A stretch of 64,000 nucleotides of DNA from NCBI RefSeq assembly GCF_949628265.1, contig NC_088790.1, positions 21,704,545 to 21,768,544 on the forward strand. Direction: 5' to 3'. The notes beneath the pieces are model-generated. The model was not told the origin of the DNA. It made no database searches and saw only the letters and a program-made list of their open reading frames with translations. Numbering within the stretch: the first letter of the stretch is position 1; the number at the start of each line of letters is the position of its first letter. Source of the DNA: Cloeon dipterum. Lineage: Eukaryota; Arthropoda; Insecta; Ephemeroptera; Baetidae. Both the position numbers and the translations under genes were made by a program. Shown here in pieces: positions 13,123-24,884 of this stretch.

Positions 13123-16100
13123 ATGCACCACCGCATTCTGCTGCTGCTCTTCTTCCTGCTCGCCATGCTCATCTCTACCAACACGCAGTGAGTTGAATTT
13201 GCGAAATTGCCGACTGTCTCCACTCCACCGGCGGGAAGTTAAAAAAGGCTGGAAAATATAGAGAAAATTTGGGAAGCAGAACTGAATGGCACATGAAGGG
13301 TTTGAGCACGAGGCACATTTTTAGTTTTTTTTTTTATTCAAAAAAGTTATATATATCTATGGGTTTTTAGCTTTTAATGTAAATTAAGCATGGAACAGAC
13401 TACATTTTAGGCTTCGCAGCTTTCAATAGAGGCAAATTTTCTCCAAGGACAAGTTTGAATACATTTTTAAAAAGGCCAACACCTCCACAAATTTCTTTAA
13501 AATTGTATGACCCATTCAATCAGCTTGGCTCATGCCATTCATTAAACCTAATCCTGGAAATTATTTATTTTTGGAAAGTCGTTTATGTTCATGGTTCTTA
13601 ATTTTGACTCGTGATTGCATATATGACAAATTCTTCAAAAAAACATCATTTAAGAAATAGCTCCGCCGTTCCATTGAAAATTTTGGGCTCTGATTTCAAA
13701 TTCAATCCTGCAGCTGTGCATTGTAGGCTTGAGAAAACAATTAATTTAATATGTGTTTGATATAAAAATGGGCTCAGCCAATAGCGGTAGAGGCAAAAAG
13801 ACATTTTTTAGACATAGGAAATTTTTCATGTTGTTTCTACCGCGATTGGTTGATCCGAATTTTTACTTCCAAATCATCAAATAAGGTTTTTTATGTCCAG
13901 ATTGCTCAGCAGCAGGATTGAATCTGAAATCGCAGTGCTGTAATTGCCTCTATTTCCGAAATAGACGGTGGTACCACCTACAGATTGCAACGAAATTCCA
14001 AAATTTCCAATTTTTTTCAAATATAAGAAACATCTTGCTAAGCTGAACACTTTTCCCTTGAGAGTACGATTTTTTTTAATTTTTCGAACCTCTCGATAAA
14101 AATGTAGTTTTTTTTATTTTGCTTTAATTTCATCACAACTGCCGTTCTTTCCAGGCATTATCAAGGAGAGTCAGATTTGCGACAACCGAAACCAGCGTGA
14201 TGGGAAACACGGTGGTAATAATATAATTTTCTGCACTTGCACGGCTTTTGCTTCGAGCCGTGAAAACTATTTGGCCAAAACGAGACACCCGTCAATTTTC
14301 GGCCTCTGCGAAACGAGCAAAGCTAAAGAAATTAAGAAGCTATCGCGTGATCTGAGATTCAGAGCCTCTTGGATGAAATAAAAGGGCAAAAGCCGTTTGT
14401 CAGGCAGCGAACACACACGCGTCCATTACGCACATACATGGACGCGATGCAGTCGCGAAGCCGCAGAAATCTCTTCTTAGCCTAAATGAGGAAGTTACAA
14501 AATGCGATTGTTTGAATAAATTGAGCCGACCCGGCGCGCGCTGGCTTTTTGGGTCAACGCTGAAAAAATCTGGAAGAGCACGCGGATTAACGCGAGGGGT
14601 GTCCGTCGCCAGTTTCAAATTACAAACGCGGCCGGAAAGGAACGGACTGGCTGTTAGAGGAACCTAAACGCGGGGCAATCCGATTATAGGCGCGCAGCCA
14701 AATCCACTTAATTTGCCTGCCACTCGGCCGCGCCTTGACCCAATTGCTGCGCGGACAAAATTTGAAATTGCCAGAATTTCTGCGTCCGGTGGTGGTGGTG
14801 GTGGCGTCTGCGGCTGTCGAGCAGTGAAGCCCAGAAAGACATGGATGTGCCTCGGGGTCGTGATATATGTCAAGCGATCGTTTTGCTTAATGCAGCCTTT
14901 CAAGCAAACACGACTCTGACTCTGTGTCTTATTGTCCCGAGAAATGAAAATAAGTAAATGTTCGCTGCTGGGGAAAAATAACTCACGTTCATATACAAGG
15001 CTTTGATCCGCAAATCGCATTAAATTCGCGCCGGGTCGAGTGGAGACAGTTTCTGCTTCTCGTTAATCTCGCTGGATGTGATTTGACCGCTCAAATGCAA
15101 CGATTGGTCAATGCAATGCAAGTTTGCTAACTTGGTAAACGCCGAGGCTTTATTTAGTTAGACTCGCCCGCTTGGCAAATGTGTCGCGCCAGTTGCATAA
15201 CCGTGCTTCTTTTGGAAACACACACACACTCACACACGTCAACGGCGATTCTTCTGGTCTCTTCACTCAAGTGCACAAAGACAAGTAATTGTATGTGACA
15301 CAAATCTCGCATTGTACAATTCTCGAGTTAAATGTGCCGAAACGATTACTTACAAGTTCAATTAGGACTGTACAGTGTGCTGCAACAAAATAAAAATAGC
15401 CGTGCTAATTTCGCACGTTCCAACTAGAAATGAGATGGAAATAATTATTATTTATTATATTAATACACTTGTCATCTTGTTTGTGTCCATTATTTGTTTG
15501 TGATCGATGCAATTGTGACTTATTTTCAGATGCTCTGTTTTAGAACAGCTCTCTTTGTCCGCGTGTATACCGCAGCTAACCTACGTACATGACACGGTAG
15601 CAGGCTTGGGAACAATGGTTGCCCTTTTGAATTTTGCATGTGTAGAAATAGAGTTCGGAAACAATTGGTTACGTTCCTTACATTGTCCAACCGCATGAGG
15701 GAATTGTTGAGAGAAACGTGAGATGGCATTTGAGATTGTGCAAAAATCACTCCGTAATTTCATATATTTATGCATTCAAAATAGATACATATTTGTGGAA
15801 GCAAAAATGGGTAAAACATGACAGCCAAAGATTTGCCTTAAAAATTGTATCAACAGCGTATTTATTTCAGCACATCAAATAGGATTCATTCCGCATCTCG
15901 AATGCACAGCATCAGAGTTTAATCTGAAATCAGAGTAGAGGCGCTTGAAAATTCTAAACTTCAAACAGGGCTTTTTCGATCAGCCAAATAATTATAAAAA
16001 AAATTGGAAAGGGTACCTTTAAATTTGAAACAGTATTTTCTTACCCATTGATGGATTTTAAACCAAAAACTGATTAATTTTAAGATATTTGTGAAATTTA

Positions 16101-19100
16101 AAAAATGACTATGGACTTCTTCAAGAAAGATCTTAAATGCCAAATATTATCAGGATTTGACAAAATACGCCCAATATTGTAAATTAATAACTTGCAAACT
16201 CCAATCCTATAAGACTAACTAAGCTAATATTTTGGGGAGTTTCGCTTCCTTATCATGAAAGCGTATATACATGCTTGTTGCGTAAAAAAATATTTTTATA
16301 TTAGAACGACTAGTAAGGAAAGCGGAGTTCCTTTTTCAGACGTTGTGTTCAATCTAAAATGCCATTCAGAGTAATTTTACAGAAAATGCTGCTGTTAATT
16401 TTGAGTAATTTTCTCTCCAATAAAAAAACCTCATCATTTTAATAATTTTTATTTATCGTTCAAAAATTTTCAAATGAAAATAATTACGAGAGTTGGATTT
16501 TATTTTAATTTTTCATCTTTTTTGCACAGATTTTCTCCAGGAAACCATAGTTCCTTATAGAATAGCATGATTTTTTCACAGACCTCTGTTTTATTTTGCC
16601 TTTTTGGCGCATTTTGCACGATTTTTATTCCCAAGCCTGGGCGGTAGAGTTGAACGCGCTAATCTGTTTGCTGCAGGGAGTGTGAGCCGGCGGAGTGCGA
16701 GGCTGCGGCGGCGGCTGCGGCGGCCGTCGTGGCCGCCGAGGAGGAGGAGGCGCTGAGGGAGGCGGCGCTGCGGCACCCGCGGCGCCGCGCCTCGGCCAAG
16801 CGGACGCGGCAGAGCAACAAGGCACGGCGCTACCAGCACCGACTGGCTGAGTGCCCCGGCGAATGCATCGGCGCCGACGGCGTCGCGTTCAACGCCACCG
16901 AGCGGCGGCTGACGCTGCTGCTGCTGGGCAACGTGCTGAACACGGCGCAGCGGGACAAGTTGCGAAAGTGCTCGGTCGGCCGGCGGCTGGACGGTGCCGA
17001 GGCCGTCGAGCTGCTCGGCGCCGCCCTCGAGACCGAGACGCTGTCGCAGCCGACGCAGTACGTGGTGCACGTCAGCGCCCACCAGTGGCTGCAGGCCGAC
17101 CCTGAACACGTCGCTAAGGCCGTCGTCGGCGTCGTCGATAAGATGGCCGAATATCTCGGCTCCGTCAGCATCTACGGCAGCGATCGCGGCGAGACGCCGC
17201 GTTCCGGCGCCTCTGCCCAGGCCGTCCGCACCATCGTCTTCGAGCAATGCAGGAACAAGCCGAGGCGCTGCTTACCCCTCGAAGACCTTCAGGTAAAACA
17301 TGTCCAAACGGTAAATATCTTCAGGCTGATCCACATTTTTTTTTACCAAAAACATAACATTGAATTTAAAAAGGTAATTTGTAGCGATCCTTAAGCTATT
17401 TCTTGTAGCCGGTACAGTGGTCGAAATTTTTCAATTTAATGCATAACAATCTTAACGTGTTAGAAAGCGTTGAAAAAGTGGATATTATTTAATTGACTTT
17501 AAAACAGTTTTTGTTCAATTTAACATTTCATTACATTTGGTTCATCAATTATCTCATTTAATGAAATGGATTATAAATTATTTAAGTTCATTGTTCAGGA
17601 AGTGTTTATTTTTAGGCACGTTTGTTAAGTTATCTTAAAAAGTGTTCTTCCGACATTTTTCTGAAAAAAAAACACCTAGTTTCAAATTTAAATTTGCAAT
17701 GAGTAAAAGATTTTTGTTTAATTTTCCCTAATGACCTTTAAGTCAGCTTTTTGAGTCTAAAATTATATTTTTGGACCCTTCCAGACATAAAAAAATTTAA
17801 AACCACACCATATTATTAAAATTAACTGCAAAAAATCATCATATTTGTACAAAATCTTGATTTAAAAGTCATTTCTAATACTGTTTCCATTTTAAATCCA
17901 TACATGCCTCCATAATCAATCAAATGAAAAAATATTTCATGATCTTAGCTTTCACAGTTTAAAAGTGCACGAATCCAATGATTTCGTTAATAACTAACAA
18001 AAAGCAACCTTTTAAAGTTATTAAATTGATTTTTCAATGGTTACCCCCATAGGCAATTAATAAGGAATATTTATAATACTAAAAAGTATAAAAGTTGTAA
18101 AATGAAAAATAATCCACTCTCGCATTGTATTCGGCCCCCGCAGGCTTCACCTTGAATTTTCCTCAAAATTCTTACCACTGCATTAGCTGCATAGAATTTA
18201 GAATCAGCGATCGTTGGAAACATCCACCTGCACTCATCTCGGAGTACAAAAGAAAAGAGAAACGATCACCAACGAAATTGAAAACTCCGCAACTTGATTC
18301 CCCCTGCGGTAGAAAGTTCCTCTTTTTCAAGTCAAATCCTCTCGACCATCTTAGAAATTTTTGGACGCTGGTATTTTTTGGCATCAAGAGGATCGTTAAA
18401 AATAATCCAAATTACGCCGATTCCTTACTCAGAGTTGAATTTTTTCTTGACTTTAAATGTTTGTAAAATAATATGACCTGTTTGGAGAAATAAAAACGAA
18501 TTGAATTGATTATTTTTTTAACTTCGTTTAGGGATGTCTCCCAAAGTGGTGTTAGTGATTAAAATACTAAAATGTATAGCGTCATTATTTTATAATGACG
18601 TTAAAGAAATGGCTCTTGACTCTTTCGTTTAAATCTAAATAAAAAAATGAGACAGATCCTTCTATTCTAATTTCTAAAAAATCAGTTAAATTTGTGTTGA
18701 AGACTTTCAATGAACAGCGTAGAACTTTCATTTTTTATCTCTCCATAACGATTCGATATATAGATCAGTATAAAAGTAATAATTAATATTCAGCATTTTG
18801 TTTAATATCTTCAAAGAGTCACGCCGTTGTACCCAACCAAAAAGAATGATGAGGATGAGTAAAATCGTGGGTTGGAACGTTGCAGTTTCCGCTGACGGTG
18901 CTGCACAAACTGCAGCTGAACCCGAGCCTGCTGGACGAGTACAACACCCGGTTCGTCGACCTGAAGGCGATCGAGACGCTGAGCACGGCCGTGTTCGCGC
19001 CGCCGACGCCGCCGCCGCCGCGGCCGCTCCCTTTGCACAAGCAACTCGACAAGCTGGTGCACATGATGTGCGAGCGCGAGCGCGGTCGCAACCGGTTCAT

Positions 19101-22100
19101 CGAGATGCAGGACCTGCAGGTCAAGCGGCCGCAGGAGCCCGCTGCCAGTCTGTGAGTGACCCTGATGACCCTGACCAAGGGTCAACAAAGCTATATGATT
19201 ATACACGCGTACAGCATCTATGCAAATTGTAGCGCTATAAATTAGGCCAAGAGTCGTCGTGCGATGTCTGATCATTGCGCTTCTTTAACGCTTTCCTTAT
19301 TGCTGGTGTTGTTTCAGTGGCGAGCCTGGAATGCCACCTGAGACTAGTTTGTCCTTGGGCGACATTCTCCCCCTCAACCCCAAGCACTACGACAAAAATC
19401 GCGCACCAAAAATGGCTGGGCAGCCGACCATAGTTTACTTTCACGTCACGGTTCTCTCGCTTGACTCAATCAATGAAGAATCAATGGTACGTTCCATGTT
19501 CAAATTTAAATCAAACACGTTAGGAGCTGTAAAAATGAAAAAAAAATGTTAATTATGGCTCATCGCAGTGTTTTTTCAAAATAAATACATTTCACAAAGT
19601 ATCAACGAGAATTAAACTTTTGCTGAAATATAAATTAATTTATTAAAATCGATAGATGTTGAATTATAAGTTTGTTTTCCGTTTTAATTTTTTGTGTAGT
19701 AGAGTTTTAGTTGGATTTTAAACCTCATCTGAAAGCCGAAAATGAATTTTAAGTCGAAATTTCGATTTAGTAATTTTCCTATACACATTGAAGTAAAATA
19801 TCTGATTAAAAACATTATCCTTATATTTTTAAATATAAATTTCAACCACCTCACGAGCACTCTATAATGAATGGTCTGATTAAAAAAAACATGAGGTCAT
19901 GTTCCATTGCGACTCAATTGGAAAAATCACAGCTCTTTAAGACAAAATTATTTTCCTGATTATATTTTCAAATTTTTCTGTATTATTGTGATAATGTGTT
20001 CATCGCTCATATATATGATAATGCTTTTAATACAAAATAAATCCCCCATTAATGTTAACTAATTTTAGCCTAGAAAACCAAGAAAATGACTTACCATGCA
20101 AATCAATATCCCAAATATCAAAGTTTTAGAAAGTCTTAAACAAATATCTTGGGAACCCATCAAAACATTTTTTGTGCGGGGATGAGTTTTGGCAAACATT
20201 ACAAATATTTTGAGAACATCCTGACGTTTTTACAGACCTATGTGGCGGACATTTTCTTGGCACAAAGTTGGCGTGACCCTCGCTTGCGCCTGCCAGAGAA
20301 CATGAAGGAGGAGTATCGGATACTCGACGTTGATTGGCTGCACGAGATCTGGCGACCTGACTGCTTTTTCAAGAACGCCAAGAAGGTCACGTTCCACGAG
20401 ATGAGCATTCCGAACCACTACCTTTGGCTCTACCACGACAAAACCCTGCTCTACATGTCCAAGTACTGATCCGACAAAAACAAAACTATTCTTAATAACT
20501 GTAATTATATGTATTTCCGATAAGGTTGACGCTGGTGTTGTCTTGCGCAATGAAGTTTGAGTCGTACCCGCACGACACGCAGACCTGCTCGATGATGATC
20601 GAAAGTCGTAAGTATCTAAATGGTTTGTGCGGGGGGAGTTCTTTCGGAATGGAAATTAGCACTTGTGCGGCTGCTTTTTCCTGACCTTTTTACAGACAGC
20701 TCTCTGATACTAAAAAAAAGAGGACGCTTACGTTACTTATAAATAATTACTGTCTGCACCGATATGGTTTAGAATTGTTATCCGAAAATCAAGAAAATAA
20801 ATTTCTACCAAATCAAAGCGGTTGTAGACTGGAAATACATAAATTGAAGACTATCTGCTTAAAATATGTCATTGTGTTGATTATGTGTGGACAGTAGAAA
20901 GTGAAACACCTTACTTAAAGACCTAAATATATATTTTTTCTGAAAAATCAGGGATGAATAAATAAGTTTGGGACAGGTCTGTGAGATATTGACGCAAAAT
21001 TTCCACCATCTAAACCAAATTGTTTTTGGAAGATTAAGTTTTAATTTTCGAATTCAAGATTTGTAAAGAAGCAAATCTTTAAAGCTTTCAATTCCAAACA
21101 ATTATCACCAAACATCTCAAAAAGTTACTCTGAAATTAGGGGAAGATCCTTTGCAACATCTTTAAGATGTTTTTTTTTAATATTGTGCTTCTGCTATTTT
21201 AGCGGGTCTCTCAAAATCTTTTAGTTACTTTAAGACGAGTTGAATGGTGCACCAAAAAAATACTCATGTATTTTTTGCAATTTTCACCTGCAAAAGTCAA
21301 GTTTGTAGAGTTCTTTCTTTTAAACGCCAAAAAACTGCAAAAAAACTTGTCTTTTTGCATCCCGAGAAACTGAAGTGTGCACCTAACTTCCCCTGAAACC
21401 CTTCAATTGTCTCTAAAAATTGAATTTTTGTCCGTTTTTAAGTAGGTAAAAGCGAAATTTTTAAGTTTAAATAGAGTAATTGTTTTCCCATGACTAGTTT
21501 TGGTGATTTGGCCAATGAAGACGCGGCCATTTTTACCCTCGACCTTTTCCGTGGACGAAATCAGGCCATGTGCTCGCGGCCGTTTAGTTATGCAAGGCTA
21601 AAAGAGCCTAAACGGCGCTCTCTGCCTTAATACGATTTAGCGCGCTGCTGCGGAGCTCCGGACGGCTGGGTGGCCGGCCATCCGTTACGTACGTGCAACT
21701 GCTGGCAAACACACACGCTGGTCATCTCGTGCACTGCCGGATTACGAAGCCGCACAGTGCGCCGCGTCCGGCAAATCATATACACACATGCCGTTTTACA
21801 TACGCTCCTGTTAGTAATTATCTGCCGCGGCCGCTGCCTCGTCCCGCGAATCAATCACTTCCCCATTCACTAAAACCACTTCTGCGGCGCGTGCAGCCGC
21901 ACACGTTTCGAGCTATCTTTGATTTCTGTGGTAAATAATTAGCACAGCTTACCGGCGTTGCACTCCAAGGGAGTTGCAGAGTCCATTGCTAATTAGGTTT
22001 ATATTTTCCTTGGGCTTTTAAATGTGGTTGTAGGAACTCTTTTAAGGGGTTTTATGGATTAATAAAAGGACAAAAAATATTAAAAATACTCAAAATTATC

Positions 22101-24120
22101 CTTAATGACTTTGGACCTAGACAGATGATGTTCAACCAATCCTGCTTGACGAGAAGAATCGAAACGTGGTATTTATTTCTTAAATTGGACCACAAGCAGC
22201 TCTAAAAATGTATCAACATGTCCCTAAAACTCGCAAAAAATAATTTTTTTCATAGTTAGACTGTGATTTTTTTCGAAATGTGCTAGAACTTTTCAAAGTG
22301 ACAATAATTCGCCATTATTATCGCATTTAAAACCACGAATAAAATAAACAATTCTTAAAAATATTGCCATCATCTAGTATAGGAGGGAATTTTGAAACAT
22401 TTCAGTGTCGCACACGACGCACGACCTGGTGTTTGTGTGGAACGTCACCGACCCGCTGGTGGTGAACGACCTGATCGAATTGCCGCAACTAGACATCGCC
22501 AGCAACAAAACCATCGACTGCACCATCGAGTACTCGACTGGAAACTTCACTTGTCTCGCCGTCACGTTCAGCCTGCGCCGCCGCATCGGCTACCACCTTT
22601 TCCACACCTACATTCCTTCGGCGTTGATCGTGGTCATGTCATGGATTTCGTTCTGGATCAAGCCAGAGGCCATTCCTGCCAGGGTAACTCTCGGAGTGAC
22701 GTCGCTCCTTACTCTAGGTAACGATACGTTTATCTCTATCGTCTTTTGGTGAAAATAAATACTCTTACGTTGCTATGATTCTATGTTCGGAAAATTTGAA
22801 ATGCTTCGTATTTTAATGTTATTGTAAAACAGAAACGGACTTCATCCTTATTGTTTGAAAACTCATTTATTTTTCTTTTACGACATGAAGATTTTGCCGA
22901 CATTTTAACGAAGTTTAATAAATAATTTTTGTTATTTCAATTGGAAGTGTTCTGATCAAATTTTCCAAATTTTCATTTCAATAGTTTAGAGTTATACAAT
23001 CAGCACGGGCTCCCTGTCAAGCAGGAAGTCTACCTCAGTTTTTTGCAGGCGTCTTTCTTAGTCACTTAATGAGATAAATACATTATTTGTTATAGTAAAT
23101 TAGAAAACTGGTCGACAAATAATTAAATTCAAGAGCAGTGTTTAAATTTTTTTAAACAAGAGTATTGTTCTAAATAAGCTTTTATTCCTAATTTTTTTAA
23201 CCATACTTCCCTACTAGCTGTCTCACTGCCTTCAAAGCACTAGCTAAATTTAAGTTGGTCACATTAATTAAGACTATTATACAAAATATTTTAAATTATA
23301 ACTTTCCAGTTGGTTTTATTTGTTATTTTTAACAGTAAATATTTTAAGCACAATGGTGAGATACAAAGCACGTTCCAATTATTTTTGCAGCGACGCAGAA
23401 CACACAGTCCCAGCAGTCACTGCCACCGGTTTCGTACGTGAAGGCCATAGACATTTGGATGTCGTCGTGTTCTGTTTTCGTGTTCCTCTCGCTAATGGAG
23501 TTCGCCGTGGTCAACAACTACATGGGCCCTGTTGCGACCAAACAGATGAAGGGCTACTCGGACGAGGACATTCGATCGGCTGTAGACGAGTTTAAGGTTA
23601 ATTCTTTGATAAATACATCCATCCTTTGACAAGATTTGAAGTTTAAAATGTCCCCACAGAGAAAAATTGCATGATATTTATTTTATTGGCAAATATTTGT
23701 TGTATAGTTGGCCTTTTCAATTAAAATTAATTATTGTTCTATTCACCTACTCCAAAAATATTTATTGGGATATTTGAACAAAGAAAGCTTCACGATTAAA
23801 AAAGTTTTTTTAATTTTATTGAGCTCACACAAAAAACCAACAAGAGATTTATTTCCATGGGCAATATGTTTAATTTTTAATCCAATTGACAGTATTTTAA
23901 ATATTCGATATTGTAGGAGTTGGAGCCCCGTTGGAACTCGTCGTCTGTGCGGAACCGAGGCGGCAGCCCTGTGGCGTCGCGGGTGACCGCGACGCAGCCG
24001 CAGTACGACACCTTTTGCCAGGGCAAGCAGACCGCCATCTGCATAGACAAGTTCTCGCGCTTCTTCTTCCCCTTTTCCTTCTTCGTCCTAAACATCGTCT
24101 ACTGGACCACTTTTCTGTAA
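13123..24120 (+). CDS. Cys-loop ligand-gated chloride channel, pHCl-like, with long N-terminal extension
   Basis: 715 aa from nine exons: 13123-13187, 16677-17292, 18886-19151, 19318-19486, 20236-20462, 20525-20607, 22406-22717, 23391-23596, 23917-24120; all phases agree. Exon 1 encodes a hydrophobic signal peptide. Residues 22 to about 370 form an extension with an Ala/Glu-rich start, a basic segment and several Cys. The channel domain follows: Cys-loop C455-C469 (13 residues between), second pair C514-C525 typical of Gly/Glu/His-type anion channels, M1 about 538-557, then PAR (566-568) before M2, the anion-selectivity signature, M3 with FVFLSLMEF, a short M3-M4 loop and M4 at the C terminus. 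VATKQMKGYSDED after M3 is what makes me think of insect pHCl; HisCl or orphan insect LGICs are alternatives. The donor of exon 8 (gttaat) is weak. The gating ligand cannot be told from sequence. Confidence 0.85.
13688..13935. repeat. Fold-back (inverted-repeat) element in intron 1
   Basis: Arm 13688-13716 (CTCTGATTTCAAATTCAATC, then CTGCAG) pairs with 13907-13935 (reverse complement of CAGCAGGATTGAATCTGAAA and following bases). A second, inner pair is CAGCCAATAGCGGTAGAGGC near 13774 against TTTCTACCGCGATTGGTTGA near 13834. The whole would fold into a long imperfect hairpin with a loop near 13795-13833, like a MITE. Target-site duplications were not resolved. Confidence 0.5.
14150..15360. other. 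GC-richer block inside intron 1 (possible regulatory DNA)
   Basis: Within the 3.5-kb first intron (13188-16676), this block has markedly higher G+C than its flanks, a GGT run near 14790 and a CA-rich tract near 15220-15235. Open frames on both strands lack domain similarity and start context. It may be an enhancer region or a relic; function is unproven. Confidence 0.3.
15905..15955 (+). repeat. Second partial copy of the fold-back arm
   Basis: AATGCACAGC followed by TAATCTGAAATCAGAG and then GAAAATTC matches, in order, the reverse complement of the left arm of the element at 13688-13935 and its flank. This suggests a dispersed repeat family in this intron. Confidence 0.4.
20608..22405. other. 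Intron 6 of the channel gene with a GC-rich island at about 21490-21960
   Basis: Most of this intron is AT-rich. The segment 21490-21960 is GC-rich, with GCGGCCGC-like words and several CpGs. It has no coding signature and no splice-compatible frame that would extend the channel, so it is a candidate conserved non-coding element. Confidence 0.3.
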
Positions 24121-24558
24121 AAGGCACAACGACAGCTGCATGGAAGAGACACTATTTCTTGCAATGCGTGGCGGCCGGGAATTCTGGCCAAATTTTGAAG
24201 GAAAACGAAATGAATGATCAGACGTGGCGAGGCAACTCAGGAATGAAGCTGTGAAATTGCCTTTTGTTACTAATTTTCTTCTTCTTTTCCCGGGATAAAG
24301 AAATTGTTGGCATTTTTCCGCCCGCGCGCGTGAAGGAAACGCGCTGCCAGCTTTCCTGATCGCCGCAGGGCGTCTTTTGAATTTAAATTTATTATCGAGG
24401 TGTGAATTTCGTGCGTAGACAAGGTTTTAAATTACTACACACAGTAGTTTGGGCAAAAGCGTGTTAATTTTAAAATGTAATTTGAATTTATGTAAATGTC
24501 ACGTAAGGTTTAGGGCAGTGCATGCACGTATGTTAGACCATTAAAATCGCAGATATTC

Positions 24559-24564
24559 AATAAA
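24559..24564 (+). terminator. Poly(A) signal of the chloride channel gene
   Basis: AATAAA about 440 nt after the stop at 24120. It lies about 240 bp from the opposing poly(A) signal of the MFS gene, so the two genes end tail to tail. Confidence 0.6.
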
Positions 24565-24805
24565 GTCAAAGGATTTTATTGTTGAAAACAATCAGATTCA
24601 GTCTGATATTGAATTGGTAGGATTTATTTGAGGTTAACTTCATGCATAACAATGTATATATACATACTTTTAGAACAAGCGAAGATGAAATCGGAACAAT
24701 ACCGTTGTTATTATTGTCAGTGTAAACTCGACCTGCTTAAAAAAGGTAATGAAGCTGAACATGGCTTTGTATATAAGTTTTATATTAAGTCGAAGCCATT
24801 TAATT

Positions 24806-24811
24806 TTTATT
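24806..24811 (-). terminator. Poly(A) signal of the MFS transporter gene
   Basis: TTTATT on the + strand (AATAAA on the transcribed sense) 74 nt beyond the stop codon at 24885. Confidence 0.6.
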
Positions 24812-24884
24812 TATATTATGAGAATGAGCGAACGAGCATGCAAAAGTGTTTTTAATCTGTAATATGAATGACGCTTAAGTTAAT

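Noticed and set aside
16591-17247. Long open frame on the minus strand opposite channel exon 2
   Set aside because: It is a shadow of the very GC-rich exon 2; the + strand frame joins in phase at both splice sites.
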